Shown here piece after piece: positions 1-9,752 of a stretch of 64,000 bases of DNA. Below the pieces are notes generated by a model, which searched no databases, was not told the origin of the DNA, and worked only from the letters and a program-made list of their open reading frames with translations. Source of the stretch: Tubiluchus corallicola (taxonomy: Eukaryota > Priapulida > Priapulimorpha > Priapulimorphida > Tubiluchidae). Where the stretch lies: NCBI GenBank assembly GCA_030141605.1, contig JAQGDQ010000127.1, positions 1 through 64,000 on the forward strand, read 5' to 3'. A program made the position numbers and the translations under genes. Within the stretch, counting starts at the first letter, position 1. Each line of letters opens with the position of its first letter.

Positions 1-1072
1 CTGTGATGGTCCCCCATCCAGCAGATTACTGCAACTAATTATTTTTCACTTTAAGTATTAATCTTAACGGTATCACGAATTGTTTACCTAATGATTGATA
101 ATATTGATGTATTGATTTTTATGTTCCAATCTTGTGCTGCCATCTTTAGTCAAGAGTAGCATTATTTTCGATGAAGTTACCATTAAATGAAGCCATTTTT
201 CTGTTAAGCTACCTTAAATATGTAATTAGGCAGAAGAAGATGAAATTCGTTTCGTTTCAACATGACTTGTATTTTTCAAGCGAAAATACGTTTAGCAACA
301 ATTTTTTCCATGATAATATTATGCCCGTGTTTGAACAAATGTGAAAGCTTCGTCGCTGTACTACTGAGGTCACTTCACCCAGAACTCGTTTCTGATTGGT
401 CGGCTAGCTTTCGAGGGCTGGATATTAGACATATTGGCCTACGTGGCGGGGAGAGTAGAATGGCCGTGTTGAAAAATGGTCTGATATAACTATATCATGG
501 TTTCTTTTACGATGATTGAACAAGAAAATGGATGGTTTGTTCATTACTATGTTCTTTTTATTCATTGGTGAACGCTGTTCCTCTTTTGTTGGTGAAACCT
601 CGTCAGTTACGCAACTGCTGAGAGACATTTGTTAAATTAGGCATTCGTTACATAGCCTAATCACCTCCTCGTTGGATAAAGATATTGTCACCTTTGACTT
701 CACGTTCGATGATCTAAATCGCTTCCGTTCTGTGTGGGAACTCGGAGGAGATGATCTTCTCATTATCCGATCTCCAGAGACTCTACTACGTGTCCGGCCT
801 GTTGGAGGGAAAGCTGTGTAAACCGAATTCTGCTGCATTACCACAACGTGCGTGAGGAAGGACCGGTCCTACCCAAGTACTGGAGGAGACCTCGCCTTGT
901 ATGCAGGACGTCACGTGAGCGCAAGAAGTATTACAATATTCATATGTTACTATGTTATTTGTCAGCTAAATTAGACTGATTCATTGCAGTAACGATGTGG
1001 ATTTAATTGTTTTACTCAGGTAACGATAATTACTTAATGCCTAATATGGGCACATTATGTTCAAATGTTACA
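1..1072 (+). repeat. 5' LTR
   Basis: Matches 6181-7251 almost base for base. By eye I count six substitutions (near 55, 60, 61 and 180, and two near the 3' end) and one single-base indel near 195, roughly 99.4% identity. It begins CTGTGATGG and ends TTACA, so the true terminus is probably TG...CA with the first C either flanking or terminal. Several 60-75 codon frames lie inside both copies; they are LTR shadows without family similarity and are not annotated as genes. Confidence 0.93.
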
Positions 1073-1090
1073 TTGGTGTCAGAAGTTTTA
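1073..1090 (+). other. primer binding site (PBS)-like sequence
   Basis: Directly after the LTR end lies TTGGTGTCAGAAGT. TGG at the start pairs with the CCA end of a tRNA, and TGGTGTCAGAAG is a familiar PBS form in metazoan Ty3/gypsy elements. I did not assign the primer tRNA. From here to 1703 is untranslated leader with no other feature I can support. Confidence 0.7.
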
Positions 1091-1703
1091 CCGAGTTTAA
1101 TATTAATAGTATATAATTGATATTGCCTTCCTATTAGCACTTAAATGCAGTGGAACTGCTACGTTGGTTGTGAAAATGTCATAATTTTCAACCTGTTGCA
1201 TAAATATTAGTAATTTGCTTAAACTGATTAAGCGACTAGTAAGCTTTTGGTAACTGTGAAGGATATCACGTTAATTCACTGGAATTTTCCCAAGAATTTA
1301 TTCAGTACAGGCTGTATAATCTAATCCGTTTCTCTAAACTAGATATAGCCATTTCTAGTTCAAATTTTACCTTGCTCATACGTTAGCTTTGCTGCTTGTT
1401 TATAAAATCAAGTTGTGAGAAAAATATTTTGTCCGGGTCGGGCAGATAGCTGGTTCAAGGTCGCCAAAACTTGAACGTGGTTTCGCAGCAGTTATAACAG
1501 CAGCGAAAACGGTTTAATAAGATTATTTTTCCAAACTTGCTTTTAACATTTCGCATAAATTATTTTTGCCCTGCCAAAAAGTCGGTTGATAGTAGCTAAC
1601 GCTGATGCGTAAAGTGAGAGTGAGTGAGAGTGGTTAAACATAGATTTACTCCTTACTTTGTGTACCTACTTGGCAGTCTGTAGTCATCTTGCAAAGTATA
1701 AAA

Positions 1704-4700
1704 ATGTCTGATGTTAGATACAAACTTTCAGAGTTAATGACTCTTAATAAAGAGCAGTTGCAGAATATTGTAGCAGAACTACATCTCTTAGTCGACCCTA
1801 CTTCGAGACGGGCTGTTTTAATTACTGCAATTCTCAAGGCCGCGGGTTGCCCTGAAGAGGGAAAACGTGATGAGGGTGCAGAACTTGACACTTTCGACGC
1901 GGGTATGAATCAGCCTTTACTATGCGCGGAAGCCTCTGACCCGACAGAAGCAGCAAAAACCCCTGATGTCAGTGTGAAACCAAAACATATGATAGTTACA
2001 GAGCAGTCGCCAACGCCGACTCCTCGTCGTAGAAGAACTACAGAGAGAATGACAGACGTCACCTTAGAGTCTCTTTCTACAGTTAACGAAGCTGCTGCTC
2101 AAACATTTCTGCAAATTCGACGGTTAGAAGCAGAAACTGAAGCAAAAAAGTTACAATTAGAGCATGAGCGCATTATGGCCGAGATGGAGTTACGTAAACT
2201 TGAATTGACCGCTGCCAGTCCGGTCAGTCAGTCGCCAATGATGTCACAGGCCAGTCCTTTCTATAGTCGTCAAGCGGACTCTACCGTTGACAAATTAAAG
2301 CTCATGAAAATACGTCCCTTTGATGAAACCAAGGACGATATACAAAAGTTTCTTGATTGGTTTCAAGCTTGTGCTGCTGCAAACAATATTGATAGAGCAG
2401 ACTTCGCGGCGTGTATTGGCCCATCTTTGTCTGGCCGAGCAGCAGACGCTTTTCAGCAGATTCCCGAGTCTGAGATGCGGAACTACACGTACGTTCGCAA
2501 AGCTTTGCTTGGCGCGTATATTCTAAGCAATGACGTTTACCTGGAGAGATTCCGCGGTACAATAAAGCTTAAGAATGAAAGTTATCGCCAGCTTTTCAGA
2601 CGCTTGGATAATAGTTGGCGCGACTATCTTGAAGCCATACAAGCTGAGACTTTTGAGGCTGTTAATGAAGCAGTAGTAATTGAACAAGCGCTTAGTTTGA
2701 TGCCACACGATTTGGCCACTTGGTTAAAGACGGATAGCATCAGGACAATTGAGAAGATGGCCCAACGGGCAGATCAATTTGTCGCAGCGAGACAAATCAC
2801 TTCCCTTCCTGGGAAAAATGTTTATTCATTTAAAAAGACTGGTAAACCCAATGTTGCCACGTCGCAAGGTGGAGGCGCGAGCAATACAAATATGAGCCAG
2901 AATCTTGCAACCAAAATGCATTGTTACGCATGTGGAAAGCCTGGTCATAGGCGCAGCGAATGTCGATCGCGTTTGGGAACTGAACACGTCATGCGACCTG
3001 CTAATGCTGCTGTATTTGGTAAACCTGGCAAACAATTGTTTAGCACACCGGAAATAAAGATGCCAAATAATGATGATGATTGGCATCACGTACCTGGCCG
3101 AAAACAACCCGTTGGTTTTACAGCAAAAATTAACGGTTACGTGGTAAAAGGTCAAAGAGACACTGGAGCTGGTGTAAGCATGTTACATGCTAAATTCGTT
3201 CGCGCTAATCAGTATTTAAATGAACTCCGACACAAGTTCGTATGCGCGTGCGGTGATATGAGGCAAAGTAAATTAGCGGAGGTTGAAATTATTGGGCCTG
3301 GCTTCTCTGGTATTCTGACTGTAAGCGTAAGCGATAATTTACCTGTTGACTTTTTACTTGGAAATAATTACGAGTCAGCGTTAAAGCCATTCCCGGAGAA
3401 TGCTGAAAAAGCTTCAAAATTTAATAAAGAAGTGGGTAAATACAGCGTTAAACCAAAGAAGAATGCTGCAAGTAAATCACAACCGAAACAAAAGCCTCAA
3501 TCAGCGACAGATGTGGAGTCAATTTATGCAATAACTCGCTCGCAGGCTGACAAGCTAGAAGCTCAAGTCAAGCAGGACACGCTGTTACAACAGCAAGTAT
3601 TTGATTCGTCAGCATCAAACGATGGCCTAGCGGTTAAGGACTCGCCTGCTGAAGATCAGAAACAGCTTCTTGACGTCACAATTGAACAGATCAGCGAAGA
3701 GCAAAAAGAGGATGTCACTCTACGTAATATTATTGATAACGCGTGCACAGAAGAAGAGGCATATAAATTAGGCAAAGGGTACTTTTTGCGCGGAGGTGCG
3801 TTATTCTATTTATCTAAAGGAAAACAGCACCAAGCACCTAGGGAGCTGCTTGTACTACCCAAATTTCGCCGCAAGGAAGTTTTACAACTTGCGCACGGAA
3901 GTAAATTAGCCGGACACTTGGGCATAAACAAGACAACTCAGAGAATTCTTCAAGAATATATATGGCCTCGTCTTAAACGTTCCGTAAGGGAATATTGTCG
4001 TTCCTGTCTGACGTGCCAGAAAACAGCGCGTTCACGCCGAGCAGACAGAGCCCCTTTGAAACCGTTACCTATTGTAGACACGGCATTTCGTACCATAGGG
4101 ATGGACTTAATTGGGCCGCTTGATCGTACACCTTCTGGTAATCGTTGGGCTTTAGTAATAGTGGACCATGCAACACGTTATCCGGACGCATATCCGCTAG
4201 TAGATATACAGACTGTCACCGTGTTAAATGCACTGCTGAAATTCTGTTGTAGATACGGCATCCCTCGCCAAATATTAACGGACTGTGGCACCCAGTTCAC
4301 TTCAAACTTGACCAAAGAGCTGGAGGATCAGCTCGGTGTCAAAGGTATTTTCACTAGTCCATACTCACCTTCAACGAATGGACTCGTCGAGAAATATAAT
4401 GACACGCTAAAGAAGTCTATTTTACGCCTAACACAAGATTTCTCGTCTCTTCCCTGGGATCTCGCAATTGATTATGTGCTTTTCTCATACCGTGAAGTTC
4501 CACAGGATTCCACAGGGTACAGCCCAAATGAACTTGTCTTTGGCTACCCAGTACGTGGTCCGCTGACCATGCTTAAAGAGCGATGGGGTTGTTCCAAACC
4601 GCCAAGTCTTGAAGATGTCGATGAGTATGTTGCACGAGTTATTAATGCATTAGAGACATCGACAGAAGACGCTCATAAATCGCTTCAGGAAGCCAAATTA

Positions 4701-4973
4701 TCCCAGAAACGCTGGTACGACCGGGTGTCAAAAGAAAGAAGTTTCGAGGTTGGCGATAAAGTGATGGTTCAGAGGATGAGGAAAGGCAAAAAGATGCAAC
4801 CAGGATGGAGAGGCCCATATCAAATAACAGACAAAGTATCCGATTGGACTTATAAAGTTTGTTTTGGCAAGAAGGGTAGACGGAAGGACACTAGAATTGT
4901 TCATATCAATAAGCTTAAGCAATATGTGGACAGAAAGGAGTCCCTGATCCTTAGCAATGAGCTTGGACAATGA
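1704..4973 (+). CDS. Gag-protease-integrase polyprotein of LTR retrotransposon
   Basis: Uninterrupted 1089-residue frame from the ATG at 1704. In order: a SAP-like helix-extended-helix segment at about residues 5-50, a basic/proline stretch and coiled-coil-like region (~120-175), a retrotransposon Gag core (~190-370), a CCHC zinc knuckle (C407-C420, CYACGKPGHRRSEC), an aspartic protease site (D486, DTGAG), a linker, then integrase. The integrase has an H2C2 zinc region starting near H731 and a DD35E triad at D801, D860 and E896 (exactly 35 residues between the last two). A C-terminal chromatin- or DNA-binding-like tail (basic, KKGRRKD) ends the frame. No RT lies between protease and integrase, which is the diagnostic oddity. 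The frame looks intact and could still encode Gag, protease and integrase. Confidence 0.93.
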   Translation: MSDVRYKLSELMTLNKEQLQNIVAELHLLVDPTSRRAVLITAILKAAGCPEEGKRDEGAELDTFDAGMNQPLLCAEASDPTEAAKTPDVSVKPKHMIVTEQSPTPTPRRRRTTERMTDVTLESLSTVNEAAAQTFLQIRRLEAETEAKKLQLEHERIMAEMELRKLELTAASPVSQSPMMSQASPFYSRQADSTVDKLKLMKIRPFDETKDDIQKFLDWFQACAAANNIDRADFAACIGPSLSGRAADAFQQIPESEMRNYTYVRKALLGAYILSNDVYLERFRGTIKLKNESYRQLFRRLDNSWRDYLEAIQAETFEAVNEAVVIEQALSLMPHDLATWLKTDSIRTIEKMAQRADQFVAARQITSLPGKNVYSFKKTGKPNVATSQGGGASNTNMSQNLATKMHCYACGKPGHRRSECRSRLGTEHVMRPANAAVFGKPGKQLFSTPEIKMPNNDDDWHHVPGRKQPVGFTAKINGYVVKGQRDTGAGVSMLHAKFVRANQYLNELRHKFVCACGDMRQSKLAEVEIIGPGFSGILTVSVSDNLPVDFLLGNNYESALKPFPENAEKASKFNKEVGKYSVKPKKNAASKSQPKQKPQSATDVESIYAITRSQADKLEAQVKQDTLLQQQVFDSSASNDGLAVKDSPAEDQKQLLDVTIEQISEEQKEDVTLRNIIDNACTEEEAYKLGKGYFLRGGALFYLSKGKQHQAPRELLVLPKFRRKEVLQLAHGSKLAGHLGINKTTQRILQEYIWPRLKRSVREYCRSCLTCQKTARSRRADRAPLKPLPIVDTAFRTIGMDLIGPLDRTPSGNRWALVIVDHATRYPDAYPLVDIQTVTVLNALLKFCCRYGIPRQILTDCGTQFTSNLTKELEDQLGVKGIFTSPYSPSTNGLVEKYNDTLKKSILRLTQDFSSLPWDLAIDYVLFSYREVPQDSTGYSPNELVFGYPVRGPLTMLKERWGCSKPPSLEDVDEYVARVINALETSTEDAHKSLQEAKLSQKRWYDRVSKERSFEVGDKVMVQRMRKGKKMQPGWRGPYQITDKVSDWTYKVCFGKKGRRKDTRIVHINKLKQYVDRKESLILSNELGQ

Positions 4974-5196
4974 TGGAACAAACTTGAGTGAAGTTCTAGC
5001 ATATGGCGTTGATGAAGATGTTGAGGAAGATGACATGTATGATTTGGCAATAATAAACCTCGGCAAAGGAATAGTAGAACCTGGAGGTCTCCCAGATTAT
5101 GCTTTTTTGCCAACGGCCATTGCCACACAGTCAGTAAATGATGTCACTTTACCAGACGATCTATCAGAGCAACAACGCACAGAACTTCGTTTTTAA
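4957..5196 (+). CDS. start of second pol frame, upstream leader of RT
   Basis: This frame begins at an ATG inside the end of the Gag-protease-integrase frame, overlaps it by 17 bases, and is offset by one base. It encodes 79 acidic residues and stops at TAA. In a neighbouring frame the sequence continues immediately with a segment (NKYPEMFTDF) typical of the region just before the RT domain of gypsy-like elements. The stop therefore looks like a small indel in the T-rich run at about 5190. RT/RNase H may once have been made from this separate overlapping frame, by reinitiation or frameshifting. Confidence 0.55.
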   Translation: MSLDNDGTNLSEVLAYGVDEDVEEDDMYDLAIINLGKGIVEPGGLPDYAFLPTAIATQSVNDVTLPDDLSEQQRTELRF

Positions 5197-5862
5197 CAAG
5201 TATCCGGAAATGTTTACGGATTTTCCGCCTACGTCCTCAGCAGAAGAAGCTACAACAAATATGTGATTTTCCACGGCCACAAACAAAAACTCAAGTACGT
5301 AGATTCCTAGGAATGGTGGGCTTCTACAGACGTTTTATCGAGAACTTCAGCACTATCGCTGCACCTCTGTATTCTTTAACAGAAAAATATTCCCCCACTC
5401 AAGTACCTTGGACAGAAGCTTGTGAGAAGAGCTTTCTTACCCTTCAGAATGCTTTAACTTCTGACAGTGTTCTACATTCCTCTGATTATTCGAAACCATT
5501 TATCCTAACTACAGATGCCAGCTTTGTGGGCATTGGTGGTGTACTCACACAAGATCGTATGAATGGCTTGGGAGAAGTGCCTATCACATATGTCAGTCGT
5601 AGGCTTACACCCACCGAAGTCAGATATTCTGTAGTTGAATGTGAACTTCTGAGTGTTGTATTTTGCATGCAGAAGTTAAATTACTATTTAGAAGGCCGCC
5701 AGTTTACATTGCGCACTGATCAAAGAAGTTTGCTTGCGCTCAGAAAAATGCTTAAGAATAACAATGTGTCACTGGGCACTCATTCTTTCAGAATATTGCT
5801 TTACAATTGAGCATATTGCTGGCGCTCAAAACCTTGTTGCTGATGCCTTAAGCCGGAAATAA
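5197..5862 (+). pseudogene. RT-RNase H remnant with internal RT deletion and frameshifts
   Basis: After the pre-RT motif near 5200-5225 the sequence jumps within about 30 bases to the end of the RT (DFPRPQTKTQVRRFLG at ~5261-5310). The fingers and palm, including the catalytic YxDD motif, are missing. The connection (GFYRRFIENFS) and RNase H region follow, with TTDAS at ~5512 and a recognisable acidic/E segment (VECELLSVV). A second frameshift near 5775 separates the last part; the terminal ADALSRK and stop at 5860-5862 are in another frame. Described as a broken copy. Confidence 0.88.
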
Positions 5863-6180
5863 ATATAAAGCGTCAGAGTATGAAATGCTCAACAAGTTGT
5901 AGTACTTTTTCAGTGCTTAAACAAGTTTTTTTTTGGTGTTATATATCATATATTTGTTTGATGATACATTTGTGGTGTATGATGTAATGATCAATTTGCT
6001 TCTTTTTATCTTTGTTTTGTCTGAGTTGAAAAATATGTAATAACTCAGTGAGCTACAAAGTCGTTACTTCTATTCATGTTTGTCATTGCATATGTATGAC
6101 GTTATCGTATCTTGGCAGTGAAAAATGTTACGTTTCGTAATCATGATCTTGAAATATTTAATATTCTTTAGGGGAAGGCT
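5863..6180 (+). other. 3' untranslated region of LTR element with polypurine tract
   Basis: AT-rich untranslated sequence that ends in AGGGGAAGG at about 6170-6178, a polypurine tract suitable for plus-strand priming, directly before the 3' LTR. Confidence 0.7.
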
Positions 6181-7251
6181 CTGTGATGGTCCCCCATCCA
6201 GCAGATTACTGCAACTAATTATTTTTCACTTTAAATATTTTTCTTAACGGTATCACGAATTGTTTACCTAATGATTGATAATATTGATGTATTGATTTTT
6301 ATGTTCCAATCTTGTGCTGCCATCTTTAGTCAAGAGTAGCATTATTTTCGATGAAGTTATCATTAAATGAAGCCTTTTTCTGTTAAGCTACCTTAAATAT
6401 GTAATTAGGCAGAAGAAGATGAAATTCGTTTCGTTTCAACATGACTTGTATTTTTCAAGCGAAAATACGTTTAGCAACAATTTTTTCCATGATAATATTA
6501 TGCCCGTGTTTGAACAAATGTGAAAGCTTCGTCGCTGTACTACTGAGGTCACTTCACCCAGAACTCGTTTCTGATTGGTCGGCTAGCTTTCGAGGGCTGG
6601 ATATTAGACATATTGGCCTACGTGGCGGGGAGAGTAGAATGGCCGTGTTGAAAAATGGTCTGATATAACTATATCATGGTTTCTTTTACGATGATTGAAC
6701 AAGAAAATGGATGGTTTGTTCATTACTATGTTCTTTTTATTCATTGGTGAACGCTGTTCCTCTTTTGTTGGTGAAACCTCGTCAGTTACGCAACTGCTGA
6801 GAGACATTTGTTAAATTAGGCATTCGTTACATAGCCTAATCACCTCCTCGTTGGATAAAGATATTGTCACCTTTGACTTCACGTTCGATGATCTAAATCG
6901 CTTCCGTTCTGTGTGGGAACTCGGAGGAGATGATCTTCTCATTATCCGATCTCCAGAGACTCTACTACGTGTCCGGCCTGTTGGAGGGAAAGCTGTGTAA
7001 ACCGAATTCTGCTGCATTACCACAACGTGCGTGAGGAAGGACCGGTCCTACCCAAGTACTGGAGGAGACCTCGCCTTGTATGCAGGACGTCACGTGAGCG
7101 CAAGAAGTATTACAATATTCATATGTTACTATGTTATTTGTCAGCTAAATTAGACTGATTCATTGCAGTAATGATGTGGATTTAATTGTTTTACTCAGGT
7201 AACGATAATTACTTAATGCCTAATATAGGCACATTATGTTCAAATGTTACA
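6181..7251 (+). repeat. 3' LTR
   Basis: Partner of the 5' LTR at 1-1072; ends TTACA at 7251, after which the sequence diverges (ATCTGAAA in place of the PBS). Confidence 0.93.
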
Positions 7252-7322
7252 ATCTGAAATACCCATATTTGAACGTCCTTGGAAATTTGTAATGGAAATG
7301 CATTCGATTGTTTGTTTATTGG

Positions 7323-7410
7323 TCAAGAATTTAAGTTCAGTGCAGTTAAGTAACGAAGCATCATACTCAAGAATTTAAGTTCAGTGCAGCAAAGTAACGA
7401 AGCATCATAC
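7323..7410 (+). repeat. tandem duplication, 2 x 44 bp
   Basis: Two adjacent 44-bp units (7323-7366 and 7367-7410) each begin TCAAGAATTTAAG and end CGAAGCATCATAC. They differ at two neighbouring bases (GTTAAG versus GCAAAG). Confidence 0.9.
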
Positions 7411-7754
7411 ATGTGTCCACATATGTCAGCACACCCATTTATCTTCTGTGGAGGTGACATTGATGGCTCAGGATAACAAGAACTCCATAGACCATGAGTT
7501 TCATTTTTGGATTTAGATCTTTGCTCTTATGGAACCTCTTTCACAAGTTTCTGATGATGCTCCAATTCAATGCTCTACACCTTATTCAGAAGTACATTTT
7601 CTGGACAGCTGGTTTCTTTGGTATGGAAAGTGGGCCATCTTGACTAAGCAGCCTGTCAGAGATAGTAATGTTGCATCCAATGCCAATAAAACAATTAACT
7701 CACCCAGTTGAACTTCTTATTAAATTTAGTATACTGACTAAGTCAATTCCTGCA

Positions 7755-8000
7755 TTCTGTGTAATGCCTAGGAAATGTATAAGTATCTAGGAAAAGTTAA
7801 AATTAAACAGGAGTTCTGTTCATTTCACACTTTGCCAAAATCACTTTATGCCTTCTATACTGATCCTAGATATTATACAAACCGTTAGGTAAAGTTTGAA
7901 AGCGATGTAGCAAAAGGATTTATTTACTACATTTGTTGAAATGCATAGGTGTTATAGGAAATGCCTAGAAATTTTTATAAAATGTCTAAAGTTTGCACAT
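7755..8000 (+). mobile_element. MITE-like repeat with CCTAGG ends, copy A
   Basis: The left end carries AATGCCTAGGAAATGTATAA and the right end ATAGGAAATGCCTAGAAATT then TTTATAAAATGTCTAAA. The two ends are partly inverted. The same terminal strings occur, reverse-complemented, at 20880-21126 in an intron of the first VWA gene. Two copies with a similar length (~245 bp) and matching ends support a small non-autonomous element; boundaries and target-site duplication are not fixed. Confidence 0.55.
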
Positions 8001-9370
8001 TGCCTGTAACATATTCATTTGTAACAAATACACACAAACCATCATTATAGTGCAACTCTGTTTGAAAGTCAGAAAGCAAATTACAACTATTCCAACTTAG
8101 CTAATGTACAAACAAGGATGTGTAACAAGCACTTTAAATTTTCATTATGGTTTCTAATATTAGTGGTAGCGCTTCACCTCACGTACTTCAATACTCCTTG
8201 CCAGGACTTAATTAGAATACATTAATAGGATGTTTAAGTAATGCAGAATAAAAAGGATACAGTGTATACAATACATACATAATTATATCCATGCATACAT
8301 CGCAGGCTATTGCTGGCTAATCTCTTTGCCAAAATATGACGAACATACAAAGTAACCCAGAACATATTTTGTTTGAATACCAGTGTGGAAGTGACGTACA
8401 TACTGTACAGTCTAGGATGTTTTAAGGTTTTTATAACAGACAATATGCATTTCATAAACACCCCTCTATATAATACTTTTTATTTAATTTTTATTAGAAA
8501 AATCAAACATTTCTGCTGCTAACTAGTAATATTTCTATTCGTATTTTGTCAAAACCTTTTTGTTTTGTTCCGAATTTTAAATAATTCTTTATGCACTTCT
8601 TGAAGATGACTGCTAGTGTGTAGACTGTCTAAAAACTGTCAAAGACAGGTGCAAAAATAAAAAAATCCTATGATGCTCCTGAGCCAAATTGAATTATATT
8701 CACAAAACTTAAAAGTTAGCTTAGTGCTTAGAGTACTAGATCGTCTTCTTAGAACGAACAATCGCATGCACATCATTACTGAATCAGATTTTACCGTAGT
8801 CCATACGAGTAACTAACTTAGCCTATGTAACATGTACAAGTTGCAATTTCATCTATGTTGTAGTTGAGTTATTCCCTGTTTTCCATGTAGGCAGGTGCTA
8901 TTGCAGCCAATCCTAAGCCAACGTGAAAAACCGTAGCAACAAGAGAAAAAATATGTTTGTTACCAGTCAATACAACTGCAAATGTTCTCTGGGGAGAGGA
9001 AAAATTTGGCCAAACAAATGACAGCAGAGGAATAATTATGAAAAAAAATGACTAAGGGTACATGCACATTTGCTTTTCCTCTTAAATAGAAATTAGAAAC
9101 AGGATGACAATTAGCCATTAAAAATGTAGTTATTCTGCAATTAATAGTAGTAGCATGCAAGACCTTATCATCAAGGTCTATATATAATGCTTTTGCTACA
9201 GCTGTAAACGACAGATGTTAACTAGTGGTTGTTTTTTGCCGGAATATACTTACAAAAATATCTGGAAAAAAGGTTTGAAGACAATCATACCTAGATTAAT
9301 TAGGAAAACATTTAAAGCCATTTTGTACAATGCGTGAAATAATAATATTCCTGTTATTTTTGTCGACTTT
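8001..9370. other. AT-rich stretch, nothing recognised
   Basis: I see no coding exon, RNA gene or clear repeat here; frames up to about 75 codons are isolated and without recognisable similarity. Confidence 0.6.
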
Positions 9371-9419
9371 TTCAATTGGCGGTTGATTTATGTTTTTTAG
9401 TTGCCCCTTCAGTTTCAAT

Positions 9420-9545
9420 GTGCATTATCACCATTAGCATCAATTCATTATCATTGTCATCGCCATCACAATTGTCATCAGAATTAATATCACTATCGTT
9501 GTCAGCATCATCATCAACATCGTCATTATCGTTTTCTTGTATCTG
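9420..9545. repeat. degenerate ATC/CAT trinucleotide microsatellite
   Basis: Imperfect run of CATCATTGTC, TCATCA and ATCGTC units. The apparent Asp/Asn-rich (minus) and Ser/Leu-rich (plus) frames here are a by-product of the repeat. Confidence 0.75.
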
Positions 9546-9569
9546 TTTGCTTCGCTCCATTTAACGTAT

Positions 9570-9752
9570 TTTCTTTGTTGTTGTTTATGTCATTAATTTA
9601 GTCTTATCTATGTTGAGCACAGCTCATAAGTTAATTTCTTCTGCTGCACTCATAGCACTGTAACGCATTGTTAATTTGTAATTTTATAACTTTTATTTTT
9701 GTATTGTGCTAAATGGAATAAATAATGAATGAATAAATGAATGAGTAAATAG
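9570..9752 (+). repeat. possible LINE 3' tail
   Basis: Ends in GGAATAAATAATGAATGAATAAATGAATG, a short tandem tail of the kind seen at the 3' end of CR1/L2-like LINEs, after a stretch resembling a LINE 3' UTR. No coding remnant is attached. From here to 11138 I see only AT-rich DNA and one GC-richer pocket at 10560-10950 without an identifiable gene. Confidence 0.35.

Larger units (their letters stand above)
1..7251 (+). mobile_element. Ty3/gypsy LTR retrotransposon, Gmr1-like pol order, RT-deleted
   Basis: Complete-looking LTR element: two near-identical ~1.07 kb LTRs, a primer-binding-like site after the 5' LTR, a long Gag-protease-integrase frame, a short overlapping frame, a broken RT/RNase H tail, and a purine tract before the 3' LTR. 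Integrase lies upstream of the RT/RNase H remnants, the reverse of ordinary Ty3/gypsy elements and the arrangement known for Gmr1-like elements. Most of the RT catalytic domain is absent, so the copy cannot reverse transcribe itself. The left edge coincides with window base 1, so a target-site duplication cannot be tested there; the right flank after the LTR begins ATCTGAAA. Confidence 0.93.

Noticed and set aside
262-844. 60-75 codon frames inside the LTRs
   Set aside because: Present identically in both LTRs, no family similarity, no splice partners; by-products of LTR sequence.
9372-9564. Asp/Asn-rich minus-strand protein
   Set aside because: Translation of a degenerate trinucleotide repeat.
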